A stretch of DNA of 64,000 nt from Kitasatospora indigofera (GCF_014655955.1 NZ_BNBO01000007.1:124001-188000), one strand, 5' to 3'; shown: positions 26,489 through 35,974, numbered from the stretch's first letter. Translations and numbers: made by a program. Notes: generated by a model from the letters alone, not told the origin.

Positions 26489-27916
26489 CTAGGCGGCGGC
26501 GAGCGCGGCGGCCTTGCGGCGCCGGTCCACCAGGGCCGCCGCGACCAGGACGACGGCTGCCGCGACCAGCGACAGGTACATCTGGGTCCGGCCGTCGTGG
26601 TCGGTGAACATGTAGATCATCACGAACCCGATCAGGCCGATGGTGGCCCAGGTCAGGTACGGGTAGAGCCACATCCGGACGGTGAGCCGCTCGGGCGTCT
26701 CCCGCTCGATGATCTTGCGCATCCGCAGCTGCGAGAAGCAGATCACCAGCCAGACGAAGAGGGCCACCGCACCGGAGGAGTTGATCAGGAACTTGAAGAC
26801 GGTGTTCGGCGAGGTGTAGTTGAAGAACACCGCGAGGAAGCCGAAGACCACCGAGGACAGGATGGCCACCCGGGGCACGCCGCGCGGGCTCACCCGGGCG
26901 AAGGCCTTGGGCGCGTCGCCGCGCTGACCGAGCGAGAAGGCCATCCGGGAGGCCGTGTAGAGGCCGGAGTTGAGGCAGGACAGCACGGCGGTCAGCACGA
27001 TCACATCCATCACCCGGGCGGCGCCGGGGATGCCCACGTGCTCCAGCACCGCGACGTACGGGCTGCCCTTCACCGAGGCGTCGTTCCACGGCAGCAGGGT
27101 CACCACGATCGCGATCGAGCCCAGGTAGAAGACGCCGATCCGCCAGATCACGCTGTTGGTGGCCCGGCTGACCGCCTTCTCCGGGTCGGCGGACTCGCCC
27201 GCGGCCAGCGTGACGATCTCGCTGCCCATGAAGGCGAACACCACGGTCAGCATGCCGGTGAAGACGGCGCCGACCCCGTGCGGCAGGAAGCCGCCGTTGC
27301 CGGTCAGATTGGCCGTGCCGACCGCGCTGGTGCCGGGCAGCAGGCCGAAGACGGCCAGCCCGCCGATCACGATGAAGGCGATGATCGCCACCACCTTGAT
27401 GCCGGCGAACCAGAACTCGAACTCCCCGTAGGAGGCCACCGAGAAGAGGTTGGTGGCCGTCAGCACGGCCATCACCAGCAGGGCGAACGCCCACTGCGGC
27501 ACACCGGGGACCCAGGTGTTGAGGATCTTGGCCCCCGCGGTCGCCTCCACGGCGAGCACCACGACCCAGAAGAACCAGTACAGCCAGCCGATGCTGAACC
27601 CGGCCCAGCGGCCGAGCGCCCGGTCCGCGTAGGCGGAGAACGAGCCGCTCTGCGGGTCGGCGGCGGCCATCTCGCCGAGCATCCGCATCACCATCACGAC
27701 CAGTACGCCGGCCAGGGTGTACGAGAGCAGGATGCCGGGGCCGGTGGAGGCGATGCCCGCGCCGGAGCCCACGAACAGGCCGGCGCCGATCACGCCGCCG
27801 ATGGCGATCATCGACAGGTGCCGGTTCTTCAGGCCGGCCTTGAGGTTGCCGTCCTGGCCGCCGTCGCCGTGGGCGTCCGGGGGTGACGCGGTCCGGGTGG
27901 TGGTTTCCGCACTCAT
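26489..27916 (-). CDS. Amino-acid permease (APC superfamily)
   Basis: A 475-residue transporter with twelve predicted helices. The first-helix signature LSMIAIGGVIGAGLFVGSG (about 32-50) and the LGEMAAADPQSGSFSAYADR segment (about 76-95) are typical of the GABA/proline/aromatic amino-acid permease branch. It imports an amino acid with protons. A GABA role would fit the semialdehyde dehydrogenase 3 kb away, but the sequence does not prove the substrate. The start is the ATG right before the charged tail preceding helix 1. Confidence 0.92.
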   Translation of the reverse strand: MSAETTTRTASPPDAHGDGGQDGNLKAGLKNRHLSMIAIGGVIGAGLFVGSGAGIASTGPGILLSYTLAGVLVVMVMRMLGEMAAADPQSGSFSAYADRALGRWAGFSIGWLYWFFWVVVLAVEATAGAKILNTWVPGVPQWAFALLVMAVLTATNLFSVASYGEFEFWFAGIKVVAIIAFIVIGGLAVFGLLPGTSAVGTANLTGNGGFLPHGVGAVFTGMLTVVFAFMGSEIVTLAAGESADPEKAVSRATNSVIWRIGVFYLGSIAIVVTLLPWNDASVKGSPYVAVLEHVGIPGAARVMDVIVLTAVLSCLNSGLYTASRMAFSLGQRGDAPKAFARVSPRGVPRVAILSSVVFGFLAVFFNYTSPNTVFKFLINSSGAVALFVWLVICFSQLRMRKIIERETPERLTVRMWLYPYLTWATIGLIGFVMIYMFTDHDGRTQMYLSLVAAAVVLVAAALVDRRRKAAALAAA

Positions 27917-28075
27917 CTGCAGGGTGCCTGTGCCTTCCCGCGCGGTCGACCCCTTCGGCCTGTGGTGCCGGAGGGTGGGGGGACGGATCCGCGCAATGCG
28001 ACGCAACCTAACTTCTACTTCCGGGTATCGGAACAGGGCATCGGATTCTGTCCGCTCAGCGGACGCGTAAGGCCT

Positions 28076-28129
28076 GGTCAGAGGCCCTTTTGAGTTGTCC
28101 GCGAAAGCTCAAATCTGACCCGGGGTCAG
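28076..28129. promoter_or_regulatory. Overlapping inverted repeats, possible switch element
   Basis: In the 346-nt gap between divergent genes (27917-28262), TCTGACC at 28114-28120 can pair either with GGTCAGA at 28076-28082 or, shifted by one base, with GGGTCAG at 28123-28129. Inside the first hairpin a second stem pairs TTTGAG (28089-28094) with CTCAAA (28108-28113). These mutually exclusive stems could be an operator or an RNA switch. The rest of the gap shows no gene. Confidence 0.4.
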
Positions 28130-28262
28130 GCGGTTCGGCCCCGGTCCGGGCGTGACCCGGCCGTGATCCGGCGGGTGCCGGGGGCAGGTCGGGGGCCGGC
28201 CGCGGGGGTGCTCATACTGTGGGGGTGAAGATCAGCGGAACGGTCCCGGAGTTGATGGCGGC

Positions 28263-29681
28263 GTGATCGTGGTCGTGGTGCTCGCCCTCCTGCTCGCCCT
28301 GGCCGTCGTCGGCCTCGCCCACTGGTACCTCTGGCGCCGCCTGGTCCGGGACGTCAGCGCCCCCGGCGGGCTCTGGCGGCGGACCGGCACCGTGCTGGCG
28401 TTCCTGCTCCCCGTCCTCGGCATCGGCGCCGTGGCCGGCGGGCGCGCCCTGCCGATGGCGGCCGAGCGCTGGATCGCCTGGCCCGGGTTCCTCTGGCTGG
28501 CGGTGCTGCTCTACCTGCTGCTCTTCCTGCTGGCCGGCGAACTGCTCCGGCCGCTGCTCCTGCGGCTGCCCGCCCGCCGGGGCCCGGTCCAGGACGGGTC
28601 TCAGGACGCGGTACGGGACGTGGCACAGAGCGGGACCCAGGGTGGGTCCCAGGACGCGGCCGGGGGCGCGACCCCGGCCGGTGCCGCCGCCGGGCCGGTC
28701 GCGGCACCGGTGGCGGACCTCGCGCCTGACTCCGGCCCGGCCGGTCCCGCGCCGTCCGCCGCCCCCGCGCCGTCCGGCCCCACCGGCGCGCCGTCCGCCG
28801 ACGCGGTACCCCCGTCCACCGTGCCCGGCGGCCCGGTGCCCGGCGGCCCCGCCTCGCCGCAGCGGCGGCTGTTCATCGCCCGCACGGTCGCGATCGGCGC
28901 CGCCGGCGCCGCGGCCGCCGTGGTCGGCAACGGCACCTACGGCGTGCTGCGCGGCCCGCGCCTCAAGCAAGTGACCGTCCCGCTGTCCAAACTCCCCGTC
29001 CGGGCGGACGGCTACCGGATCGCCGTGGTCAGCGACATCCACCTCGGCCCGATCCTCGGCCGCGCCCACACCCAGCGGATCGTCGACACCATCAACGGCG
29101 CCCGGCCCGACCTGATCGCCATCGTCGGCGACCTGGTCGACGGCACCGTGCCCGAACTCGGCCGGGACGCCGAGCCCCTGGCGCAGCTCAGGGCCAAGGA
29201 CGGCGCCTGGTTCGTCACCGGCAACCACGAGTACTTCTCCGGCGCGGCGCCCTGGGTCGACTTCGTCCGCTCGCTGGGCGTCCACCCGCTGCAGAACGCC
29301 CGGGTGGAACTCCCCGGCTTCGACCTGGCCGGCGTCAACGACCTGGCCGGCACCTCCGAGGGCGACGGGCCCGACTTCGACAAGGCGCTCGGCGACCGCG
29401 ACCGCTCCCGTACCTCCGTCCCGCTCTCCCACCAGCCGGTGACCGTGCACGACGCCGTCCGCCACGGCGTCGACCTGCAGCTCTCCGGCCACACCCACGG
29501 CGGCCAGCTCTGGCCGGGCAACTACCTGGCCGAACTCGCCAATCCCACGGTGGCCGGGCTGGAGCGCTACGGGGACACCCAGCTCTACGTCACCCGAGGC
29601 GCGGGCGCCTGGGGCCCGCCGGTGCGGGTCGGCGCCCCCTCGGACATCACCATCGTCACGCTGGCCTCGCCGCGGGCCTGA
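28263..29681 (+). CDS. Membrane-anchored metallophosphoesterase
   Basis: A 472-residue protein. Three N-terminal transmembrane helices (about 2-22, 40-60, 77-105) lead into a Pro/Ala/Gly-rich linker (about 110-200). A fourth hydrophobic segment follows RRLFIARTV (about 201-225). The C-terminal calcineurin-like phosphoesterase domain (about 245-470) has all metal motifs: SDIHLG, GDLVDG, GNHEYF and GHTHGGQLWP. It resembles the YkoQ/YaeI branch; the substrate could be a lipid-linked or nucleotide phosphate. GTG start with GGAG about 11 nt upstream. Confidence 0.92.
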   Translation: MIVVVVLALLLALAVVGLAHWYLWRRLVRDVSAPGGLWRRTGTVLAFLLPVLGIGAVAGGRALPMAAERWIAWPGFLWLAVLLYLLLFLLAGELLRPLLLRLPARRGPVQDGSQDAVRDVAQSGTQGGSQDAAGGATPAGAAAGPVAAPVADLAPDSGPAGPAPSAAPAPSGPTGAPSADAVPPSTVPGGPVPGGPASPQRRLFIARTVAIGAAGAAAAVVGNGTYGVLRGPRLKQVTVPLSKLPVRADGYRIAVVSDIHLGPILGRAHTQRIVDTINGARPDLIAIVGDLVDGTVPELGRDAEPLAQLRAKDGAWFVTGNHEYFSGAAPWVDFVRSLGVHPLQNARVELPGFDLAGVNDLAGTSEGDGPDFDKALGDRDRSRTSVPLSHQPVTVHDAVRHGVDLQLSGHTHGGQLWPGNYLAELANPTVAGLERYGDTQLYVTRGAGAWGPPVRVGAPSDITIVTLASPRA

Positions 29682-29747
29682 CGGAACGGACGCGGGGCGG
29701 GCGTCGGGCACCCGGCACCGGGCTGCGGAACGGGGCGGCCCGGGCGC

Positions 29748-29969
29748 TCACAGCGGTCGCAGCCGGAGCAGGGTGATCAGCCGCCGGTCGGCGGGCCGCC
29801 CGGTCAGGCGGGCGGCGATGATCCCGGGGATGTCGCTCTCCTGCGAGTGGCCGGGCAGCACGGTCACGTCCGCCGAGCGGACCCCGGCGGTGCCCGCCAC
29901 GAGATAGGTGACCCGGTAGGTGGTCCGCTCCGGCGGCGGCGCGGACGTGCCCGGCGCGTACTCGATCAT
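29748..29969 (-). CDS. Small hypothetical protein
   Basis: A 73-residue soluble protein. The strong site GAGGAGG lies about 10 nt before the ATG. It contains TYRVTYLVAGTAGVRSADV and a PGIIAARL segment, suggesting a small beta-alpha fold, but I do not recognise the family. Confidence 0.65.
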   Translation of the reverse strand: MIEYAPGTSAPPPERTTYRVTYLVAGTAGVRSADVTVLPGHSQESDIPGIIAARLTGRPADRRLITLLRLRPL

Positions 29970-30217
29970 CCGCGTCGGCCTCCTCACCAGCGGCCCCGTA
30001 CCCCTGCGGCCATTCTCGTCCGGGCGGCGCCCGCTGTCCTGGGCGCGGACCCGGCCGGGGCCGCCGTCCGCGCAGAAGTCCCGCGGCGGCCGGTGTAGAT
30101 CCCTCCGGGACCGGGCAGCACGCCTGTAGGGCCCGGCACCGGCATGATCCGGAGGTGGCGGGCGACGACCGACCCGGACCGACCTGGCGCGTACGCCGGG
30201 GTCTGGAGGCGAACGAG

Positions 30218-30532
30218 ATGGATCCGCAGACGACCGGGGGCCCGAGGACGACCGGAGGCCCGGCCGCAGGACCGCCGCAGCAACCGCACGGCCACTGGCT
30301 GAAGCGGGCCTGGAAGGCCGATGTCGGGCTGTCCACCACGACGGCGGTGTTCCTGGTGGCGCTGTCCCTGGGCCTGGTCCTGGTGGCCGTCCAGATGTCG
30401 TACACACCCTTGCTGGTGGTGTTCGCCGTGGTGTGGGGCGTGACCGTGATGGTCCTCTTCGGCGCGGTCTCGCGCTGGATCAGCAAGAGCCAGGGCCCCG
30501 GCCGGCACCGGCGGATGGCCACCGGGCACTGA
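30218..30532 (+). CDS. Two-helix membrane protein
   Basis: A 104-residue protein. A Gly/Pro/Gln-rich N-terminus is followed by transmembrane helices at about 42-62 and 66-88 and a basic tail. GGAGG lies 8 nt upstream of the ATG. Not recognised. Confidence 0.75.
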   Translation: MDPQTTGGPRTTGGPAAGPPQQPHGHWLKRAWKADVGLSTTTAVFLVALSLGLVLVAVQMSYTPLLVVFAVVWGVTVMVLFGAVSRWISKSQGPGRHRRMATGH

Positions 30533-30571
30533 CCCCGCCCGCTCGGCCAGGCGCCGTCCGGACGACCCGCC

Positions 30572-30613
30572 CCGGACCGGCCCGCCGCGGCGGGCGCGGG
30601 CGGGCCGGTCCGG
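30572..30613. terminator. Bidirectional terminator hairpin
   Basis: A perfect 15-bp stem (30572-30586 with 30599-30613), surrounded by a further outer repeat (30550-30560 with 30611-30621), lies between convergent genes ending at 30532 and 30650. Confidence 0.75.
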
Positions 30614-30649
30614 ACGGCGCCGGCTCAGGAGGACGCCGGCCCCACGGTC

Positions 30650-32062
30650 TCAGGCGGACGGCGGCCCCATCCACACCGTGGTGATGTTGCAGAACTCCTT
30701 GATGCCGTGGCCCGACAGCTCCCGCCCGAAGCCGGAGCGCTTGACCCCGCCGAAGGGCAGCGCGGGGTGCGAGGCGGTCATCCCGTTGAAGAAGACGCCA
30801 CCCGCCTCGATGTCCCGGACGAAGCGCTGCTGCTCCGCGCCGTCGGTGGTCCACACGTTGGAGCTGAGGCCGAAGGGCGAGTCGTTGGCCAGCTCGACCG
30901 CCTCGTCCACGTCCGCCACCCGGTAGACCGTCGCGACCGGGCCGAAGGTCTCCTCCAGGTGGACGCGCATCCGCGGCGTGATGCCCGAGAGCACCGTCGG
31001 CTCGTAGAACCAGCCGGCCGCCAGCGCCGGGTCCAGCCCCGGCGGGCGGCGGCCGCCGCACTCCACCCTGGCCCCGTGCGCCCGGGCGTCCTCGACCAGC
31101 TCCTCCAGGTCGGTGCGGCCCTGCTCGCTCGCCAGCGGTCCCACCTCGGTGCCCTCCGCCATCGGGTCGCCGACCTTCAGCGCCCGCATCGCCGCGGTGA
31201 AGGCGGCCAGGAAGGGCTCGTACACCTCCGCGTGCACGATGAACCGCTTGGCCGCGATGCAGGACTGTCCGTTGTTCTGGATCCGCGCCCGCACCGCCGT
31301 CGCCACGGCGGCCGCCAGGTCGGCGCTCGGCATCACCACGTACGGATCGCTGCCGCCCAGCTCAAGCACCGCCTTCTTCACCTCGTCCGCCGCCGTCGCG
31401 GCGACGGCGCGCCCGGCCGGCTCGCTGCCGGTCAGCGTCACGGCCGCGACCCGGCGGTCGCGGATCACGCCCTCCACGGCGGCCGAACCGATCAGCAGGG
31501 TCTGGAAGCAGCCCTCGGGGAACCCGGCCCGCCGGAACAGGTCCTCCAGGGCGACCGCCGTCCGGGGCACGTTGGAGGCGTGCTTGAGCAGGCAGACGTT
31601 GCCGGCCATCAGGGCGGGCGCGGCGAAGCGGATCACCTGCCAGAACGGGAAGTTCCACGGCATCACCGCCAGCACCGCGCCGATCGGGCGGTAGCGCACA
31701 TAGGCGTCCGTGGCGCCGGCGTCCGCGATGTCCTCCCGGCGCGGGAGTTCGTCCGCGAGCAGGGCGGGCGCCTGGTCGGCGTACCAGCGCAGCGCCTTGA
31801 CGCACTTCGCGGCCTCGGCCCGGGCGGCCGCCAGCGGCTTGCCCATCTCCTCGGTCATGGTGCGGGCGACGGCCTCCTGGTCGGCCTCCAGCAGGTCGGC
31901 CGCGCGGTGCACCAGCGCGGCACGCTGTTCGAAGTCCGTGGTGCGGTACTGCCGGAAGGCCGATTCGGCCCTGGACAGACACAGCTCGATCGCCGCGTCG
32001 TCGTGGGCTTCGAAGGTCTCCAGGGTTTCGCCGGTCGCGGGGTTCACGCTGGCGATGGGCAT
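30650..32062 (-). CDS. Aldehyde dehydrogenase, succinate-semialdehyde dehydrogenase-like
   Basis: A 470-residue NAD(P)-dependent aldehyde dehydrogenase. The catalytic cysteine is C268 (NNGQSC) and the general-base glutamate is E234 (LELGG). The cofactor/oxyanion motif MPWNFPFWQ is at 134-142. The N-terminus IASVNPATGE and overall layout match the GabD-like succinate-semialdehyde branch, which converts succinate semialdehyde to succinate. Substrate is inferred from family resemblance. AGGGAG-type site before the ATG. Confidence 0.92.
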   Translation of the reverse strand: MPIASVNPATGETLETFEAHDDAAIELCLSRAESAFRQYRTTDFEQRAALVHRAADLLEADQEAVARTMTEEMGKPLAAARAEAAKCVKALRWYADQAPALLADELPRREDIADAGATDAYVRYRPIGAVLAVMPWNFPFWQVIRFAAPALMAGNVCLLKHASNVPRTAVALEDLFRRAGFPEGCFQTLLIGSAAVEGVIRDRRVAAVTLTGSEPAGRAVAATAADEVKKAVLELGGSDPYVVMPSADLAAAVATAVRARIQNNGQSCIAAKRFIVHAEVYEPFLAAFTAAMRALKVGDPMAEGTEVGPLASEQGRTDLEELVEDARAHGARVECGGRRPPGLDPALAAGWFYEPTVLSGITPRMRVHLEETFGPVATVYRVADVDEAVELANDSPFGLSSNVWTTDGAEQQRFVRDIEAGGVFFNGMTASHPALPFGGVKRSGFGRELSGHGIKEFCNITTVWMGPPSA

Positions 32063-32183
32063 GGCGGGCTCCCTGACGGGGTGGTGGGCGGTCGGGATGG
32101 GCGGTCGGGTGGTGGGGCGGACGGACGGGCGGCCGCCGCGCCGTCCGGACGGCCGGGGTGCCCCGGCCGGAGCCCCCGGGTGT

Positions 32184-32465
32184 TCATTCCGGCGTGGCCT
32201 CGGCCCGGGCGGCCGCCTCCCGGGTGCGGGCGCCGGAGCGGGTACGGGCGGCGGTGACCTGGCGGTTCGGGAACCGGTGCAGGTACTCCGCCTCCAGTTG
32301 GGCGGTGCGCGTGGTGTGGTGCGCCAGCGCGTCGTCCGAGCCGTACAGGAAGGTCTCGTGCCTGGTGCGGTGGAGCTGCTCCAGTTCGTGCAGCAGCACC
32401 CCGTTGTCCAGGGCGTGCGGGGAGATCCCCTCCGGCTTGCTGCGGGGGCCGTCCGGGTGCCGCAT
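32184..32465 (-). CDS. Conserved small hypothetical protein (DUF6158-like)
   Basis: A 93-residue hydrophilic protein, His/Glu/Arg-rich, with LLHELEQLHRTRHETFLYG (about 24-42) and a helical region. It resembles a Streptomyces family of unknown function, probably the one labelled DUF6158. A very strong GAGGAGG lies 7 nt upstream of the ATG. Confidence 0.75.
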   Translation of the reverse strand: MRHPDGPRSKPEGISPHALDNGVLLHELEQLHRTRHETFLYGSDDALAHHTTRTAQLEAEYLHRFPNRQVTAARTRSGARTREAAARAEATPE

Positions 32466-32686
32466 GTCCGTACCTCCTCGGCGGTTGAACCTCCTTCTAC
32501 CTTCTACCCGGGCTCGTCACTCCGCCGCCGGTGACCGGGCGGCGGACTGGGCCGATCGGGTGCGATCCGGCGCGAGCGGCCCGGGACGGGCGGCGGGCGG
32601 GTATCGCACTGCCTGTCGGCGCACCCGCTTTCCTCCCCGCCGACCCCTCGATCCCGGGCCCGCGCCCGGCGCGCCGGACGGTGGCA

Positions 32687-33298
32687 ATGATCCGAAGATT
32701 CCTCGCCCGGTTCGAACTGTCGGCGGTGATGGAACGGCACGACCCCAGCCTGGTGCTGGCCTCCTACTCCGCCGTCAACGCCGGCATCTCGCTCGCGGTG
32801 ATGGCCGCGCTGGCGCACTTCAGCAACGCGCCCTTCCTCTTCCCCTCGCTCGGGCCGACCGCCTTCCTGCTCTTCTACACACCGACGCTGCCGAGCGCCT
32901 CGCCCCGCAACACGGTGTACGGGCACCTGATCGGCGTGCTGTCCGGATACTTCGCGCTCGCCGTCACCGGCCTGCTGGACACCCCGCCGAACCTCAACGA
33001 CATCACCTGGGCCCGGCTCGGGGCGTCCGCCGTCGCGCTGGGCCTGACGTGCGGGCTGATGCCGCTGTTCGGCGTCGCCCACCCGCCGGCCGCCGCGACC
33101 ACGCTGATCGTCGCGCTCGGCCTGCTGCGCACCCCGCTGCAGCTGACCGTGGTGATGATCGCGGTCGTCCTGCTGGTCGCCCAGGGCCTCCTGGTCAACC
33201 GCCTCGCGGGCATCCCCTACCCCTGGTGGCGGCCCGCGCCGCCGGCCGCTCCCAAGCCCGCCCCGGCGGCGGACGGGGTGCGCGGCGGCGGGTCGTAG
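32687..33298 (+). CDS. HPP family membrane protein
   Basis: A 203-residue protein with four or five transmembrane helices. The family motif AHPPAAATTL lies near 128-137 and PSLGPTAFLLF near 52-62. HPP proteins have been linked to nitrite transport in chloroplasts and cyanobacteria; the role here is open. The ATG at 32687 starts just before RRFLARFE; a GTG two codons earlier is also possible. Confidence 0.88.
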   Translation: MIRRFLARFELSAVMERHDPSLVLASYSAVNAGISLAVMAALAHFSNAPFLFPSLGPTAFLLFYTPTLPSASPRNTVYGHLIGVLSGYFALAVTGLLDTPPNLNDITWARLGASAVALGLTCGLMPLFGVAHPPAAATTLIVALGLLRTPLQLTVVMIAVVLLVAQGLLVNRLAGIPYPWWRPAPPAAPKPAPAADGVRGGGS

Positions 33299-33348
33299 GA
33301 TGGTCCCTTTCCTGGTAGTTCCATCCCCGAGTACCGAATCGATCCCTT

Positions 33349-34338
33349 ATGTCGCTGCCCAAGGCCGAACTCCACCTGCATATCGAAGGCACCCTGGAGC
33401 CTGAACTCGCCTTCGCCCTCGCCGCCCGCAACGGCGTCACGCTGCCCTTCGCGGACACCGAGGAGCTGCGGCACGCGTACTCCTTCAGCGACCTGCAGTC
33501 CTTCCTCGACCTCTACTACGCGCTGATGGCGGTGCTGCGCACCGAGCAGGACTTCGCCGACCTCGCCGACGCCTACCTGGCCCGCGCCGCCGGGCAGGGC
33601 GTGCGGCACGCGGAGATCTTCTTCGACCCGCAGGCGCACACCGCGCGCGGCGTGGAGATCGGCACCGTCGTCGAGGGCCTCTCGCGCGCCCTGGAGCGCA
33701 GCGAGGAGCGGTACGGCATCAGCACCCAGCTGATCATGTGCTTCCTGCGGGACGAGCCGGCCGCCTCGGCGCTGGAGACCTTCGAGGCCGCCGGGCCGCA
33801 CCTGCACCGGATCTCCGGCGTCGGCCTGGACTCCGCCGAGGTCGGCAACCCGCCGGCGAAGTTCCGCGAGGTGTACGAGCTGGCGGCCGCCGCCGGCCTG
33901 CGCCGGGTCGCGCACGCCGGGGAGGAGGGCCCCGCCGAGTACATCCGCGAGGCGCTGGACGTGCTCGGCGTCGAGCGGATCGACCACGGGCTGCGCTGCC
34001 TGGAGGACCAGGAGCTGGTCGCGCGGCTGGTCCGCGAGCAGGTCCCGCTGACCCTCTGCCCGCTCTCGAACGTCCGGCTGCGCTGCATCGACACCCTCGC
34101 CGACCACCCGCTGCGCCGGATGCTGGACGCCGGACTGCTGGTCACCGTCAACTCCGACGACCCGGCCTACTTCGGCGGCTACGTGGAGGACAACTTCACC
34201 GCCCTGCGGGACGCCCTGGGCCTGGACCGGGAGACCCTGCGCACGCTCGCCGCCAACTCCTTCAAGGCCGCCTTCCTGGACGAGCCCCGCCGCCGCGCAC
34301 TGCTCGCCGAGGTGGCCGCGTACGAGTTCACCGACTGA
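33349..34338 (+). CDS. Adenine deaminase (adenosine-deaminase-like family)
   Basis: A 329-residue zinc hydrolase that converts adenine to hypoxanthine in purine salvage. The metal motif is HLHIEG (H9, H11). HAGEE (about 192-196) supplies the third histidine and the catalytic glutamate, and SDDPAYFGGY (about 267-276) supplies the aspartates. The HLHIEGTLEPEL and SDDPAYFGGY forms match the bacterial adenine deaminase branch rather than true adenosine deaminases. There is no Shine-Dalgarno before the ATG; a TAGGAT -10-like box lies at about 33296. Confidence 0.92.
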   Translation: MSLPKAELHLHIEGTLEPELAFALAARNGVTLPFADTEELRHAYSFSDLQSFLDLYYALMAVLRTEQDFADLADAYLARAAGQGVRHAEIFFDPQAHTARGVEIGTVVEGLSRALERSEERYGISTQLIMCFLRDEPAASALETFEAAGPHLHRISGVGLDSAEVGNPPAKFREVYELAAAAGLRRVAHAGEEGPAEYIREALDVLGVERIDHGLRCLEDQELVARLVREQVPLTLCPLSNVRLRCIDTLADHPLRRMLDAGLLVTVNSDDPAYFGGYVEDNFTALRDALGLDRETLRTLAANSFKAAFLDEPRRRALLAEVAAYEFTD

Positions 34339-34441
34339 CCCGTCCCGGGGCGGCCGGCCGGGCCGCCAGGGGTCCTGGCGGTGCGGGTGTCCTGGTCGCG
34401 CGGAGGTCCGGGCCGTCAGGGGTCATCCGGGCCGTCAGGGA

Positions 34442-34948
34442 TCAGGGGTCAGGGCGGGGTGCCAGCCGGGCCCAGACCGACTTGCCGCCGGGGAACGCCT
34501 CGACGCCCCAGGCTTCGCTGAGCCTGGTGAGCAGGTGCATGCCGAAGCCGCCGTCGGCACCCGGATCGCGCCGGACCGGCAGCCGGGGCGAGGAGTCGCC
34601 GACCCGCAGGAGCACCCCGCCCGGCACCGGGCGCAGTTCCAGGTCCGCCGGGCCGCCGGCGTGCCGGTGGGCGTTGGTGACCAGCTCGGACACCAGCAGT
34701 ACGGCGTGGGCGTACTCCTCGCCGGGGTAGTCCCACTCCCGCAGGGTGTCCCGGGCGAGTTCGCGGGCGCGGGCGAGTGCGCCGCCCCCGGGCGGGATCC
34801 GCCACCCCCGGCCGGGCGCGCCGGGGAGGCCTGAGGTGTCCGGGAGGCCTGGGGCGTCCGGGAGTGCTGGCGCGTCCGGGAGGCCCGGGGTGTTCAGGTG
34901 GACGGTGGTGTCGGGGCGGACGGCGGCGTCCGGGGTGGTGTCAGTCAT
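34442..34948 (-). CDS. ATP-binding regulator (RsbW/anti-sigma-like HATPase)
   Basis: A 168-residue protein with a single GHKL-type ATPase domain (about 55-160) and no phosphorylatable histidine. The N-box is SELVTNAHRHA (N92), the G1 box VGDSSP (D118), and the C-terminal PGGKSVWARL is shared with the protein at 38590-39105. Such proteins bind sigma factors or anti-anti-sigma factors and phosphorylate the latter. Residues 20-45 are a short repeat of GLPDAP-type units. GGAGG about 9 nt before the ATG. Confidence 0.88.
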   Translation of the reverse strand: MTDTTPDAAVRPDTTVHLNTPGLPDAPALPDAPGLPDTSGLPGAPGRGWRIPPGGGALARARELARDTLREWDYPGEEYAHAVLLVSELVTNAHRHAGGPADLELRPVPGGVLLRVGDSSPRLPVRRDPGADGGFGMHLLTRLSEAWGVEAFPGGKSVWARLAPRPDP

Positions 34949-35238
34949 CGCGCGGAGCCTCCTCCGGCCCGCAGGGTCCCACCGGGTCCCACCGGCCCGG
35001 GGCCGGCCCCCGGGCCGTCCGGGCGTCGCTCTCCGGCTGTGCCATGTCCACTGCTCCTCCCTGGTCCGGGTCGCTTCCGGCTGGTCGGGGCCGGTGCTCG
35101 GATGCTCCCGGCCCGCGACCCGCCTACCCGGACGGGTGCGGCGCATGCGGCCGGCGGTCCCTTTTGTCCGTCATCCCGTGCCGGGCCCCGGGCCGGCCGC
35201 TCCCGCGCGTGGGCGGCCGGCCCGAGGGCCCGGCCGCG

Positions 35239-35700
35239 TCAGTCCAGGCAGAACTCGTTGCCCTCGGGATCGGTGAGCACGATGAAGCCGGCGCCCAGCG
35301 GGGGAGCGGGCTCGAAGCGGCGCAGCCGGGCCGCACCCAGCGCGACCAGCCGCTCGCACTCGGCCTCCAGCGCCGCCATCCGCTCCTCTCCCTGCAACCC
35401 GGGAGCCGCCCGGACGTCGAGATGGACGCGGTTCTTGGCGACCTTGTCCTCCGGCACCTGCTGGAAGAACACCCGCGGCCCGTGCCCGTCCGGGTCCTCG
35501 ATGGCCGACCGGGTGTTGCGCTGGTCCTCCGGCACGCCGATCCGGGCGAGGAAGTCGTCCCACGCGGCCAGCGGGTCGGCGCCCGCGGGCAGCTCCACCC
35601 CGGGCGGCCCGGGGTGGACGTAGCCCAGTGCGTCGCGCCAGAAGGACGACAGCGCTCGCGGGTCGTGGGCGTCGAAGGTGACCTGGAAGCGGCGGCTCAT
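35239..35700 (-). CDS. VOC family (glyoxalase-like) protein
   Basis: A 153-residue protein made of two glyoxalase/bleomycin-resistance-type beta-alpha-beta-beta-beta modules. The start FQVTFDAHDPRALSSFWRDAL and the end LTDPEGNEFCLD are typical of the Glyoxalase_6 branch. The metal ligands and substrate are not clear. GGAGCAC about 8 nt upstream. Confidence 0.9.
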   Translation of the reverse strand: MSRRFQVTFDAHDPRALSSFWRDALGYVHPGPPGVELPAGADPLAAWDDFLARIGVPEDQRNTRSAIEDPDGHGPRVFFQQVPEDKVAKNRVHLDVRAAPGLQGEERMAALEAECERLVALGAARLRRFEPAPPLGAGFIVLTDPEGNEFCLD

Positions 35701-35720
35701 CGGGGTGCTCCGTTCGTAGC

Positions 35721-35756
35721 GGTGCGGGTGCGGGTGCGGGTGCGGGTGCGGGTCCG
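35721..35756. repeat. Hexanucleotide microsatellite (GGTGCG)5
   Basis: Five perfect GGTGCG units (35721-35750) plus a sixth with one change lie just upstream of the VOC gene's start. Variation in copy number could move its promoter elements. Confidence 0.9.
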
Positions 35757-35974
35757 GTGCGGACGGTGGTCGTGCGCGGGTGTGCGGCGGGCGGACGCGC
35801 GCGCGTCCGCCCGTGCGGGGTTGTCGGCGTGCCCGCAACCACCCTGACACCTGGGACCGACAGGACCGCTGCGGCGGGCCCGGCCGTATGCCCGCCTTCA
35901 TACGGAAAATTCCCAGGAATAGCCGCGACGGACCCGGGCATGCGCAGTTCGACACCGACTGGGAGGTCTTCGAA

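Noticed and set aside
28071..28130. tRNA or tRNA fragment
   Set aside because: The stems do not make a cloverleaf and there is no T-arm sequence or anticodon loop of the right size.
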